A DNA stretch of 64,000 nt from JACPPO01 sp965262505 (GCA_965262505.1 CBDHFM010000030.1:5270001-5334000), one strand, 5' to 3'; shown: positions 35,546-44,821, counted from the first letter of the stretch. Program-made: numbers and translations. The notes: generated from the letters alone by a model not told the origin.

Positions 35546-36843
35546 GGCGCCACCTCCGGGCCACCCGCGTCCGCGGGCCCTCCGGCGTCCAGCCGCGTGG
35601 CGTCGTCGGTGGCATAGGCCTCCCAGCGGGCGAGGATGCGGTCGCAATAGACGGGGTCGATCTCGCAGAGACGGGCTCGCCGGCCGGTCTTGGCCGCGGC
35701 AATCAGGGTCGAGCCGGACCCGCCGAACCCATCGAGCACGATCTCGCCCCGGCCCGAGACGTCGCGGAGGGCGTCCGCGATCAGGTGCACCGGCTTGACC
35801 GTGGGGTGCTGGGCGAGGTCCGCCATTCGGCCGGGCCCCCTGCTGTTGACGCCGCGGTACTGCCACACGTTGGTGCGGTAGCGGCCATGCTGGCCCAGCT
35901 CGAAGGTGTTGCAGTGCGGGGTGGTCCCGTGCTTGAAGACGAAGATGAGCTCGTGGCGCGAGCGATAGAAGGTACCCATGCCGCCGTTGTCCTTGACCCA
36001 GACGACGAGGTTCTTGAGTTCCGTGAAGACGGCCTCGCCCGCCGCGAGGACCTCGGGCAGATGGCGCCAATCCATGCAGACGTAGTGGATCGATCCCTCG
36101 ACACTGTGCGCGGCCAGCGGCGCGAGCGCCTGCTGCAGAAACGCGGTGAACGCCTCGCGGCTCATCTCCCCGGCGGCCATGGCGAACTCGCGGTGTTTGA
36201 TGCGGCCCAACCCGCCGGCATGCCCGTCGATCGGGACGTTGTAGGGCGGATCGGTGAAGACCAGGCGGGCCTGTTCGCCCGCCATCAGGGCGGGGAGCAC
36301 GGCCGGGTCGCGCACATCGCCACAGATCAGCCGGTGCGCCCCGAGCTGCCAGACCTCGCCCCGGTGTACCCGGGCGGGGGCGGCGTCCGGGAGGGCGTCG
36401 TCGGCCGGGTCGTCCGGCTCCTCGGGGGCGACGGTCGCCAGGAGGTCGTCGACCTCCGGAATCGAGAAGCCCGTGACGGAGATGTCGAGGTCGAGGTCCG
36501 TGGCCAACAGTGCCCCCAGTTCAGTGGCGAGCAGGTCCTCGTCCCAGTTGGCATTGAGCGCCAGTTTGTTGTCGGCGAGGACATAGGCGCGCTTCTGGGC
36601 CTCGCTCAAGTGCTCGATCTGCAGACAGGGCACCTCGGTCAGGCCGAGGAGTCTCGCTGCGGCCACGCGGCCGTGGCCGGCCAGGATCGTCCCGGCCTCG
36701 TCGATCAGCACCGGCGCGGTGAAGCCGAACTGCCGGATGCTGTCAGCGATCTGTCGGATCTGTTTCTTCGAATGCGTGCGGGCATTGCGGGCCCACGGCG
36801 TGAGCGTGGCCAACGGGCGATGCGTGATCTGCGGCTCGGACAT
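35542..36843 (-). CDS. DNA methyltransferase with N-terminal ParB/Srx-like domain
   Basis: This protein has 433 residues. The N-terminal ParB-like domain (about 10-130) includes FGFTAPVLIDEAGTILAGHG and VLADNKLALNANWDE. The methyltransferase part has the catalytic VFTDPPYNV motif first and the AdoMet-binding VLDGFGGSGSTLIAA near the C-terminus, the β-class order, which suggests N6-adenine or N4-cytosine methylation. GGAGGT lies five bases before the ATG at 36843. No cognate endonuclease was found, so it is probably an orphan phage/ICE methylase that masks restriction sites. Confidence 0.9.
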   Translation of the reverse strand: MSEPQITHRPLATLTPWARNARTHSKKQIRQIADSIRQFGFTAPVLIDEAGTILAGHGRVAAARLLGLTEVPCLQIEHLSEAQKRAYVLADNKLALNANWDEDLLATELGALLATDLDLDISVTGFSIPEVDDLLATVAPEEPDDPADDALPDAAPARVHRGEVWQLGAHRLICGDVRDPAVLPALMAGEQARLVFTDPPYNVPIDGHAGGLGRIKHREFAMAAGEMSREAFTAFLQQALAPLAAHSVEGSIHYVCMDWRHLPEVLAAGEAVFTELKNLVVWVKDNGGMGTFYRSRHELIFVFKHGTTPHCNTFELGQHGRYRTNVWQYRGVNSRGPGRMADLAQHPTVKPVHLIADALRDVSGRGEIVLDGFGGSGSTLIAAAKTGRRARLCEIDPVYCDRILARWEAYATDDATRLDAGGPADAGGPEVAP

Positions 36844-37623
36844 AACCACCTCCGGGATGTGTGACATGGACCGCATCGTGCCGCAGGACCGCCGCAAATC
36901 GATGGACACGATCTGCCGAACGTGTCCATCCATGACGCGGCTAGCGCGGGGACGGGTCTGTGCGCCTGGGCGGCGGCCAGCATTCCCACGGGGGGCAAGC
37001 TCGCCAGTCCAACGGGCATGGGTCGCGAGGCCTTTCCTCACGGCCTCCTCACTGCACCCAAACTCCGCACCGATCGCGTGGTAGCGCGTCAATTTTTCGT
37101 GCAGGCCCAGGTACCCGAGCAAGTGAAACACCTCGGCGATCGCGCGGTTCCGATTCACCTGCGCATAGGCGGGGCGCCCATGGTCACCGCGTGGCTTCGG
37201 CGGGGTCGGCAGCTCTCCTCGGTAACACTGACTCGCCCACGCGGCCAGCGGTGCGGGAAGCAGCCGGCCCTGTTCGTGATGCCACACCGCGATGCCATGC
37301 AGCGCTTCCCGATAGTCGGGGTCATACCGGCTGGCCGGGATGTAGTTCCGCAACGCCTCCTCGGCGTACTGTGCACCGAAGGTCGGCTCGATGGAGTGCC
37401 ACGCGTCCGCGATGGCGGGACCCCGCGGAGGGATGGGCGACCAGTCGAATCCGTGCAGCCAGTAGCGCACCACGTAGGTCGCTTCTTCCTGGGCGGCGAC
37501 CGGGCCCAGGCCCTCGAACAGGCCAGGGCGCAGGAAGGCCTCGTGTAACGCAGTGGGCACCTCCCGCTCGGCGTCGAGCCGCTCGAACGCCGCGTCCCAC
37601 ACGTCGTAGCGCGCTTTATTCAT
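36844..37623 (-). CDS. hypothetical protein reading in frame into the methyltransferase
   Basis: Starting at ATG 37623 (MNKARYDVWDAAFERLDAER), this frame has clear coding character for about 230 codons (FHLLGYLGLHEKLTRYHAIG and FGCSEEAVRKGL, helix-turn-helix-like). It then enters a poor-quality stretch and continues without a stop into the methyltransferase. A strong ribosome-binding site before the methyltransferase ATG argues for two genes whose separating stop has been lost, or for a fusion. A paralogous N-terminal scrap lies at 38973. Function unknown. Confidence 0.55.
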
Positions 37624-38249
37624 GCCGCACCATCGGTCCCACCTCGCCCGCGCTCAACAAATCTCTGCGTTGGATCGAAGAGATCCCTTCGATGGCTCGT
37701 GCCACACACGACACCCGTTGTCTCCGTGTGCCCTCGCGCCGTACATGCGCCTCGTCGCGCACGCGGGCGCCACGCGCACACCGCCGCGAAGCCCTGGTGG
37801 CGCTGTCAGGCGGGACCTGGGGCACGGCGTGGCCCGGTCCCCCCGAATCTAGGTGTGACGGGGGGCGGCCATCGACGCCCACGTGCGGGGGAAGCGTGTG
37901 GCTGGCGGCAACCTGGGTGGACACGTCTCGGCTCAGGCCGCTGGCCTCAACCGCGTGCGCACCGATGGGGAGTGCGGGGGGATGGCCGCGCGTCGGGCGG
38001 TGGGTGCCTAACCCTGGCCTCCCTGTCCAGCCAACGGGGCGGGGACCCAGCCGCACGTGGCTCGGGCTCCCACCGCGCCGGCTCCAGCACCAGACGCGGG
38101 GTGTTCCACTCGAGAGCTGCTGCGCCACCTTCCGGCGGCGACCAACGTGTGCGTTCATCTGCGGCCTCCCACCAAGGAATGACCGCAGTATCGCGCGTAA
38201 GGCTCAGTGCGTCATGGGACGGAAGTCACCGACTTGGTTCCCACGACGT
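37624..38249. other. gene-poor stretch upstream of the methyltransferase module
   Basis: About 626 bases. Long frames exist on both strands, but their amino-acid composition (Arg/Pro/Ser-rich, no hydrophobic pattern) is that of GC-rich non-coding DNA. The promoter for the minus-strand module should lie at its left end. Confidence 0.4.
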
Positions 38250-38972
38250 TCAGGCAGCGCGCCGCCCGCTCGCCTTGACCACGGTCGCGTAGCGCATCCA
38301 GCGCATCCCAAGCACCTGCCTCACCGCGTCGCACGCGGAGTAGGGGGGCGATGTCTCGTTGCGTGTCTTGGACAGACCACACTGTGTGAGGGTGTGCACG
38401 GTCTTGGAGATCACGGCATCACGAACCTCGGTGGTCTGCTCCCGACCGCGATGCGGGCGTCTTCGCCTGCCCTCCACCACGTCCAACGCCCATGCATCTA
38501 GTTCATCGGGGATCGGCCTCTTGTCCCGCCGCAACGAGGCAATGCATGCTGTGAGCGCATCAAACGCCAACTTCTTTGCGCTCGACTGCTGGATTAATGT
38601 CTGAAGTACGGACTTATCCCCTAGCGCTTTGACGGCCTGCATCTCGTAGTCATAGACGTGGGGCAGCGCATCTTCTGGGCGCGTGGTGTTGTTCGCGCGC
38701 GAACATGGAATCCGATTCCACAGCAGGCCGGTCGCAAGCCACACCGGCTGTTTGTACGTGATGGGATCGCGGTGTGTCTTAAACCGTTTCTCGAATGCCG
38801 CCGCGCGCGCATCAGCCGTGAGCAGATCAAATACATGCCCGGCTTGACGGAGTTGTTCGACTGGTATGGCACCCAGTCTCACAACGAGAGAGTCGATGCA
38901 GCTGTTCGCGAACGCTACGACCGCCCACACGTCCCCGTGACCGGTGCACCGATTTCCGTTGCGTTCATCCAT
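38250..38972 (-). CDS. hypothetical protein
   Basis: A 240-residue, mostly helical protein. Notable stretches are ARAAAFEKRFKTHRDPITYK, DYEMQAVKALGDKSVLQTLI and a C-terminal EVRDAVISKTVHTLTQCGLS. Composition and helix periodicity look coding, with an ATG at 38972. No domain recognised. It may belong with the 36844 frame, since a scrap of a similar N-terminus sits directly upstream. Confidence 0.55.
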   Translation of the reverse strand: MDERNGNRCTGHGDVWAVVAFANSCIDSLVVRLGAIPVEQLRQAGHVFDLLTADARAAAFEKRFKTHRDPITYKQPVWLATGLLWNRIPCSRANNTTRPEDALPHVYDYEMQAVKALGDKSVLQTLIQQSSAKKLAFDALTACIASLRRDKRPIPDELDAWALDVVEGRRRRPHRGREQTTEVRDAVISKTVHTLTQCGLSKTRNETSPPYSACDAVRQVLGMRWMRYATVVKASGRRAA

Positions 38973-39100
38973 GACGACACTCTATCAGTCTCACCTGGCA
39001 GACGCCGCAGCAGGGCGTCGTGTTCCTCAGCGGGCAGCTCCCACATCTTCCGCCCTGCGTCGCGCTGCGCGAACGCCGCGTCCCACGCGGCGCGGCGCAT
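38973..39100 (-). pseudogene. N-terminal scrap paralogous to the 37623 gene
   Basis: MRRAAWDAAFAQRDAGRKMW and ELPAEEHDALLRRL parallel the start of the protein at 37623 (YDVWDAAFERLDAEREVPTA). The frame runs out within 60 codons. It suggests a second, mostly deleted copy of that gene. The match is short, so confidence is modest. Confidence 0.4.
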
Positions 39101-39357
39101 CCATGTGCCTGCGGCGGCGCGGGGAACCCGCGTTGCCGGTGATCGGGTGTTGGGGCATGGAGGACCTCCTGTCTCATCCAGCCTAGGATGGCACCACCCC
39201 GTTCCCGGGCGCCCGTAATTTATTTCACGGCGAATCGTTTGGACGGCTCCAGGCGATTGTCTTGACCGCCGTGTCGGTCATGACGAGGTGCCGCGCCGTC
39301 AGCGCGACTCCCCGGCATCGCAGCTGGCCGCGTCGTGATCAGCTCCGGAGGCTTTAA
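39101..39357. other. intergenic, nothing recognised
   Basis: About 257 bases between the scrap and the left end of the IS1380 element. No gene or RNA was seen. Confidence 0.3.
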
Positions 39358-41022
39358 CCCGGATTTCCGATTTCGCCGTGGTACCGTACCCACCGGATCA
39401 ATCGTCGCGTCCTGAGTTTGCAGGGCTCCGACGCGAGAAGCCGCACCACGGAGGGTGACACCTGGTGGGTGAAAAAGAAAACGGTCCGTTTCAGTTCACA
39501 TTCAACGGCCTGCTGAAGGTCGCGTTCCAGGGATCGCATATCACGTCTGACGCGGGGCTGATTCTGGTCCGCGAGTTGGATGAACGCCTCGGACTGGAGC
39601 AACTCATCACCGACCACCTGAGCGATTCCCGTCACGGCACGAACACACAGTTCCGCGTGGCGGACTTACTGCGTCAGTCGGTCTACAGCCGGTTGGCCGG
39701 GTATGAAGACCTCAACGATGCGGTGCGTCTGTCAACGGACCCGACGTTTCGCCTGATCGGATCACCGAAGCGGTGGGACCGGACTGCGGCCCTGACGTCT
39801 ACCCTGCATTGGTTCGAGACCGAGTTGCTCACCCGTGAGGGAAATCTCGTTGGGCTGATGGCTCTGAACCGGGACATGCTCGCGCAGACCGAATGCGTGG
39901 ACCACGCCGACCGCGTCGTGCTCGACATGGACTCCAGTGAAAGTCCCGTGCATGGACAGCAAGAAGGCAGTGCCTACAACGGGCACTTCGAGTCGGTCTG
40001 CTACCACCCGTTGTTTCTGTTCAACGGGCACGGGGACTGTCTCGCCGCGAAGCTCCGGTCGGGCAACGTCCACAGCGCCGACGACTGGGACGAGCTCCTG
40101 CTCCCGGAGATCGACCGCCAACAGGCGGCAGGCACCCGCGTGGCATTCCGGGCCGACGCGGCCTTTGCCAAACCGGCGATCTACGAGGCGATGGAGGAGC
40201 GCGGCGTGGACTACGCGATCCGCGTGCCCGCCAACGCGAGCCTCGAATGGGAAATCGCCGACTTGCTGTTCCGGCCTCCGGGACGGCCCAGTCAGAAGCC
40301 GCTGGTCCGGTACAAGAGCTTTCACTATCAGGCGGGCAGCTGGACGCTACCGCGACGGGTCGTGGCGAAAGTCGAGCACCACGCGGGCGAGCTGTTCCCG
40401 CGCGTCGGGTTCATCGTGACGAATCTCCAGCTCCCGAGTCGTGCCGTCGTGCGCTTCTACAACAAGCGCGGCACCGCCGAGCAGTGGATCAAGGAAGGCA
40501 AGCAGGCGGCGCACTGGACGCGACTGTCGTGTCACCGGTTCCGGGGCAACGAAGTCCGACTCCAGTTGAGCGTGTTGGCCTACAACCTCGGCAACCTCTG
40601 GCGACGGCTCGTGCTCCCCAAGCGTATCGACCACTGGTCGCTGACCAGCGTGCAGCAGCGCCTCGTCAAGACGGGCGGGCGCTTGGTGAAACACGCGCGG
40701 TACCACTGGCTGCTGCTGGCGGAGAGCCACCTGACACGGCGCCTGTTCGGGGCGATGCTGCGGCGAATCTGGGCGCTGCCGATCCCAGCGAGCTAACGGT
40801 CGACGAGTGCAGCGAAGAACGGTGGCGAAAGAAAGAGCACAGGCATGGAGAGGTGTCCGAGAAATGCAGTGGAACCGAGCTGATTCAGGTGGATGTCAGG
40901 CCGGGACGGTCCCCGGCTCTGGGGTTCAGGGCGCTGGAGTGTCGGCGATCAGAAAAACCGCTTGCAACCGGCTCACGGGTGTAGCATCGGCCTGTTCGGG
41001 GAAGGCAAATCGGAAATCCCGG
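39358..41022 (+). mobile_element. IS1380-family insertion sequence, complete
   Basis: The left end CCCGGATTTCCGATTT (39358-39373) and right end AAATCGGAAATCCCGG (41007-41022) are inverted repeats with one mismatch. They enclose 1665 bp, a normal IS1380 length, with one transposase gene. No clear target-site duplication was seen. Two other copies (47200, fragment; 53487, frameshifted) show that the family has been active here. Confidence 0.88.
39465..40796 (+). CDS. IS1380-family transposase
   Basis: A 443-residue DDE transposase starting at GTG 39465. The family sequence FNGLLKVAFQGSHITSDAGL opens the protein. Candidate catalytic residues lie in VVLDMDSSESPVHG, FRADAAFAKPAIY and NKRGTAEQWIKEGKQA (Asp, Asp, Glu). 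The C-terminus ends RLFGAMLRRIWALPIPAS. The frame is intact, unlike the copies at 47200 and 53595, so this is the likely active source. Confidence 0.93.
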   Translation: MGEKENGPFQFTFNGLLKVAFQGSHITSDAGLILVRELDERLGLEQLITDHLSDSRHGTNTQFRVADLLRQSVYSRLAGYEDLNDAVRLSTDPTFRLIGSPKRWDRTAALTSTLHWFETELLTREGNLVGLMALNRDMLAQTECVDHADRVVLDMDSSESPVHGQQEGSAYNGHFESVCYHPLFLFNGHGDCLAAKLRSGNVHSADDWDELLLPEIDRQQAAGTRVAFRADAAFAKPAIYEAMEERGVDYAIRVPANASLEWEIADLLFRPPGRPSQKPLVRYKSFHYQAGSWTLPRRVVAKVEHHAGELFPRVGFIVTNLQLPSRAVVRFYNKRGTAEQWIKEGKQAAHWTRLSCHRFRGNEVRLQLSVLAYNLGNLWRRLVLPKRIDHWSLTSVQQRLVKTGGRLVKHARYHWLLLAESHLTRRLFGAMLRRIWALPIPAS

Positions 41023-41320
41023 CTGGATTCGTTGAATCAGGTTTAAACCGGTGTGGACATCGCACATCCACACGGAGATGTCTTGGAGAGCAAGGCCGGC
41101 CTTGGCTCGTGATGGTGTCCAGGACGATTGTGGCCGAAGAGCAGCCATGGCCCCGATCCGTCGAGGGATGATCAGGTATCGTGACGCCCAAGCCATCGGA
41201 GAGTCGCGAGAAGAAGGTCAGACTGCAGGTGGGCATCGGTCGCCGCGGCATGACCACGCCAGAATTCACCCAGTCTCCCGGCAGAGACCGGCGAACCCTC
41301 ATCACCCGCTATGGGTGACA
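41023..41320. other. IS1380 to repeat-cluster interval
   Basis: No coding frame with a plausible start or domain was seen in these 298 bases between the insertion sequence and the TTCCCTGTT repeat cluster. Confidence 0.35.
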
Positions 41321-41505
41321 TTCCCTGATCGAGCAGCGCCATTCCCTGTTCTGGCCGGAGCGGTTCCCTGTTCCAGTGGTGCGAAATTCCCTGTTCGTCC
41401 GGAACAGGGAAATGGCGGTGAACCCTCTGAACCATAGGAGGTTATTGGGGTAAAAAAGGCCAGAATCGGCACTAAAAATGGCTTAAGTCCCTGTTATTCC
41501 CTGTT
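41321..41505. repeat. cluster of TTCCCTGTT motifs next to the tRNA fragment
   Basis: TTCCCTG(T/A) occurs at 41321, 41342, 41364, 41387, 41488 and 41497, with an inverted copy ending at 41411. TTCCCTGTTC (41387-41396) and GAACAGGGAA (41402-41411) form a perfect 10-bp hairpin around GTCCG. The cluster ends about 25 bases before the tRNA-Arg fragment. Arm-type binding sites for an integrase or excisionase at an element end are a reasonable reading. Confidence 0.6.
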
Positions 41506-41530
41506 TTCGGTCGTGCATACTGATCCGACG

Positions 41531-41581
41531 GACGGCCTTCTAAGCCGGGGGTCGCAGGTTCGAGCCCTGCCGGGCGCGCCA
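41531..41581 (+). tRNA. tRNA-Arg(TCT) 3' fragment, probable attachment site
   Basis: The sequence contains an anticodon arm (loop CTTCTAA, anticodon TCT at 41539-41541), the variable loop, a T arm with GTTCGAGCC and the acceptor end GGGCGCGCCA, with CCA encoded. The D arm and 5' acceptor strand are missing, so it is not a functional gene. A 3' tRNA fragment of this kind is what a tRNA-targeted integrase leaves at the far end of an integrated island. With the tRNA on the plus strand, the island should lie to the left. Confidence 0.85.
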
Positions 41582-41736
41582 TTTTCATAGATAATTCGCT
41601 GATTGTGCCCACTGCCTGGGCACCAGGGGCGAAGGTACAGGCGAAAAAAGTGACCGGTCACCTTCCAAGATTGGCTGACTGAAGTACGCCCCGCGCCACC
41701 ATCGCGCTTCACGGCGGGCGGCGCGGATGGCATGGT

Positions 41737-42375
41737 GTGAACGTCGTGGAGCCCCGCACGCTACGTGAGTGCCGGATCGCATTGGGGAAATCGCAGGCGG
41801 CGTTTGCGGCCATGCTCGGTGTGTCCCCCGAGTCGTATCGGACGTGGGATGCCGGGCGGCGGGCGACGCCGCCGAAGATACGCGCACGAGCGCGTGCGTT
41901 GGCGACGCATCGCGATGATCGCGCGCTCCTTCCGTTACCCGTGCTCGTGCTGCTGATCGGGGTGCACGTCAAGACGCTGCGGGCGGCGGCGCGGGACGGC
42001 CGTCTGCCGGTGACCTATGACACGCGGACCACCTTTCGCCGCCTCCGGGCTCGCGCGACTCCCGCCGCGGCCAGGGCGTTTCGGCAGTCGTACTATGGGC
42101 GGACGGTCCGCCCCGATGATCGTCGCGCGCCATGGACCTGGGCCAGCGTTCCAGACGATTACGACGCGCAGATTCGTGCGGTTCGTCGCGCGCGAGGATT
42201 GAGCCAGGCGCAATTGGCCACCCTGGTGGGTGCGGCGCGGAAAGCCGTCGTCTACCAATGGGAGGCGCGGAAGCGCACGCCGTCGCCGCTGTTCTGGCAA
42301 CGACTCGCCGCGCTTCTCGTGCCCGCGGTCGGCCCCTCAGCAACAGGCGCTCGACCTCAAGAGCACCTACGCTAG
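41737..42375 (+). CDS. double helix-turn-helix (XRE-like) regulator
   Basis: A 212-residue protein from GTG 41737 with two XRE-type motifs: CRIALGKSQAAFAAMLGVSP (about 11-30) near the start and IRAVRRARGLSQAQLATLVG (about 145-164) near the end. A middle MerR-like stretch (GVHVKTLRAAARDGRLPV) separates them. It is the first gene after the tRNA fragment and may be host chromosomal or the control gene of another element. Its targets are unknown. Confidence 0.75.
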   Translation: MNVVEPRTLRECRIALGKSQAAFAAMLGVSPESYRTWDAGRRATPPKIRARARALATHRDDRALLPLPVLVLLIGVHVKTLRAAARDGRLPVTYDTRTTFRRLRARATPAAARAFRQSYYGRTVRPDDRRAPWTWASVPDDYDAQIRAVRRARGLSQAQLATLVGAARKAVVYQWEARKRTPSPLFWQRLAALLVPAVGPSATGARPQEHLR

Positions 42376-43124
42376 CGCCACGTGGTCTCCATCGCAAAGA
42401 AATGGTCAAAGACCTCGCGGCTGGGATGATTCGCGTCGTTGGTGTCCGGGCTGCGGATGTAGAAGTCGACCTGCTGCAGCGCGGGATTGACGGCCCCGGC
42501 CGCTGACGTGCGTCCCGCCAAGGGATACATCGTGGCCAGCGTGTCGCGATCGCGCATGCCCTGGGTCACCATGAAGTGGATCTGGTAGTCCTCGTAGAGC
42601 AGCTCGTCGTTGAGCGTGGCCGAGCCCGTTCCCCAGCCCGCGACATAGAGCAGGCTCTTCGGCCAGTTCATGTCACCACACCCGGCATCCCCGTGCTCGT
42701 AGATGAACGCGGCGATGCCGCCGTCCTGGCACGGGTTGAACTCCACGACTTGGTCCATCTCAACGACGTAGGCACCTTCCGGCAGCTCCAACTCGGCTCG
42801 AAAGGTCCCGGTGTTGTTGATCTCGTCGACATCGATCTCGATCGTGCCGCCGACCGCGCGCACGGTGGAGGCATCGTCGCCCATGTGATCCCACGGGCTC
42901 GCGTCAGACAGCGTGCCGACCTGATAGACGCGTTGGCCGGTGATGATGAACCGCCCGTCGTAGAGATCGTGCTGTTCGGGAAGGTAGATACCCAGTTGGG
43001 TGCCAGGCTGCAGGCGCGCCCCGCGTTCTGGCTGGGCCGTCGCCGGCTCCGGAGAGGGCTCGGGCGCGGGGGTACACGCTGCGAGCCAAGTCATGAGCAG
43101 GCATAGGCCGAATACACGGTGCAT
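42372..43124 (-). CDS. conserved-looking lipoprotein
   Basis: A 250-residue protein with a lipoprotein signal (MHRVFGLCLLMTWLAACTPA; lipobox LAAC) followed by a Pro/Glu linker. The mature domain is β-rich (TIEIDVDEINNTGTFRAELE, EGAYVVEMDQVVEFNPCQDG). GGAGGTCC lies just upstream of the ATG at 43124, so that start is preferred to one nine codons upstream. It converges with the HTH gene. Function unknown; probably periplasmic and membrane-anchored. Confidence 0.75.
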   Translation of the reverse strand: MHRVFGLCLLMTWLAACTPAPEPSPEPATAQPERGARLQPGTQLGIYLPEQHDLYDGRFIITGQRVYQVGTLSDASPWDHMGDDASTVRAVGGTIEIDVDEINNTGTFRAELELPEGAYVVEMDQVVEFNPCQDGGIAAFIYEHGDAGCGDMNWPKSLLYVAGWGTGSATLNDELLYEDYQIHFMVTQGMRDRDTLATMYPLAGRTSAAGAVNPALQQVDFYIRSPDTNDANHPSREVFDHFFAMETTWR

Positions 43125-43252
43125 GTGAAGGACCTCCTTCCAGGACGGCAACGCCTTTCAACGTCAGCGACCGCGTGGGCATTCTAGCCCGAGTCCCTGT
43201 TCTGCCAGGACTACTTCGGTACGCGCCGACGTGCATCGACCCTACCCGCGTC

Positions 43253-43310
43253 GATCGGGATCGGACGATCACGTTCGTGAAGATGCTCGGATGGCGCCAC
43301 TGAAAGAAGG
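43253..43310 (+). mobile_element. IS5 scrap at an insertion junction
   Basis: These bases match the transposase segment GATCGGACGATCACGTT...GAAGAAGG of the neighbouring IS5 elements with several substitutions. They end exactly where the complete IS5 copy at 43311 begins. The complete copy therefore sits against, or inserted into, an older decayed copy of itself. Confidence 0.75.
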
Positions 43311-44389
43311 GGCGTTGTTGCATGAAGACTCTGCGGTGGGGCGGTTTGGCCCGCATTTCTCGTGATCCTCCGCAGGAGCCACACTACGGGGATGAAGTCG
43401 AAGGTTCATCCCAGGTATAAGACAAAGTATCGCGTTGCGAATTGGGCGGCCTACAATCAGGCCCTCGTTCGACGCGGCGATGTGACGGTGTGGGTGTCCT
43501 CGGACGCGATCGCGGCCTGGACGCCCGGCCGGAGTGGCCGGCGGGGCGGGCAGCGGCGCTACTCGGATCTCGCCATCGAGACCGCCCTGACCCTGCGGCT
43601 CCTCTACCATCTCCCGCTGCGCCAGGCCGAAGGATTCCTGCACGCCCTGTTTGGGATGATGCGCCTCGACCTCTCCGCCCCCGACTATACGACGCTCTCC
43701 CGGCGCAGTCAGCATCTGAGGCGCCGTCTGCGACCGGTCCCGCCCGGCGAGGGCCTCCATCTCGTGCTCGACAGCACGGGTCTGTCCATCGTCGGGGCCG
43801 GTGAGTGGGCGGCCGCGAAACACGGTGGCCGCGGCCGGCGTGGCTGGAGGAAGCTCCACCTTGGCGTCGATCAGTCCGGCGTGATCCGTGTCCACACGTT
43901 GACCGAGGCGACGGGTGATGATGCGACCACCGCCCTCGATCTGCTCACCGCGGTGGATGGCCCTCTCGTGCGCGTCACCGCTGACGCCGCCTCTGACACG
44001 GTCGCCGTCTACGAAACGGCGGGGGCGCGGGGTGCGACGGTGGTCATCCCACCGGCCAGGACGGCGAACGTCTCTGGCCACGGCCCGCGGTCGCCCGCGC
44101 GGGATCGGACGATCACGTTGGTGAAGCAGCTCGGCCGGCGCCAGTGGAAGAAGGCGTCCGGGTACCATCGTCAGGGCCGGGTGGAGAACACGTTCTTCCG
44201 CTACAAGTCCATCATCGGCGATGGCCTTCGCGCCCGGAGTCCAGCCGGGCAGGGGAGTGAGGTCGTCCTCGGCTGTGAGATCCTCAATCGGATGACCGCC
44301 CTCGGCCGACCAGTGTCATACCGCATCGGCAGGTGAGGATCCTGTCGGTGGGCATCGTGCGGGCCAGTGACGATTCGTGCAACAACGCC
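43311..44389 (+). mobile_element. IS5-family insertion sequence, complete (copy 1)
   Basis: The left end GGCGTTGTTGCATGAA (43311-43326) and the right end TTCGTGCAACAACGCC (to 44389) are inverted repeats with one mismatch, enclosing about 1.08 kb with one transposase gene. Related full or partial copies are at 31605, 57418 (derivative), 58499, 58937 and 60019. Confidence 0.9.
43392..44336 (+). CDS. IS5-family transposase (copy 1)
   Basis: A 314-residue DDE transposase starting MKSKVHPRYKTKYRVANWAA. The N-terminal region (1-110) is helical with DNA-binding character. The catalytic residues are D127 (LVLDSTGLS), D198 (RVTADAAS) and the Glu in GRVENTFFRYKSIIG. The second motif reads ADAASD where other copies have ADAAYD. 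The frame is intact, so this is the best candidate for an active copy. Confidence 0.93.
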   Translation: MKSKVHPRYKTKYRVANWAAYNQALVRRGDVTVWVSSDAIAAWTPGRSGRRGGQRRYSDLAIETALTLRLLYHLPLRQAEGFLHALFGMMRLDLSAPDYTTLSRRSQHLRRRLRPVPPGEGLHLVLDSTGLSIVGAGEWAAAKHGGRGRRGWRKLHLGVDQSGVIRVHTLTEATGDDATTALDLLTAVDGPLVRVTADAASDTVAVYETAGARGATVVIPPARTANVSGHGPRSPARDRTITLVKQLGRRQWKKASGYHRQGRVENTFFRYKSIIGDGLRARSPAGQGSEVVLGCEILNRMTALGRPVSYRIGR

Positions 44390-44821
44390 GCCCGGGGCCC
44401 TGCGGGGCCCTGAACGTCCGGATGGTTGGCGCCCTGTCGTGCTATCCGCTAATCACCGACATAAGAGTCAGCGGGCCGTCAGCCAGAGCACGTTGTGCCG
44501 CGGGGCGTTGCCGTGCCATGAGACCGCAGCAGGACACCACGAGGAGGGATGTGCGTGTACGGCCAGTGCAGGCCCTGAAAGAGGCCCTCGGGCCAGACGA
44601 ATATGCGTCACCGGGCTTCGGCTCCAGATGTTCCCACCGGCCGTCTATCGCGACCAGCAAGGAGCCGCCGCTTCAACGTTCACCGGCTCGAGGGACATCC
44701 CCGTCTGCTAGTACCCCGGCGCAGTGGTTTTGATCGATTGCCTGGGCCCACGGTCAAGAGGGGGAGGCCTGAAAGTGAACCGGTCAAATTCACTGCGACG
44801 AGGTACTAGGAGGAGGAAGGA
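44390..44821. other. intergenic before the OmpA-like gene
   Basis: No credible gene in 432 bases. The last part contains AGGAGGAAGG immediately before the OmpA-like start. The promoter of that gene is presumably here, but no consensus could be assigned. Confidence 0.4.

Noticed and set aside
37616..38158. A 180-codon minus-strand frame upstream of the methyltransferase module
   Set aside because: Low-complexity Arg/Pro/Ser composition, no start signal and no domain. Treated as non-coding.
41494..41733. A minus-strand ORF containing GAPGRARTCDPRLRRP
   Set aside because: This is the well-known spurious translation of the antisense of a tRNA 3' half. The tRNA fragment explains it.
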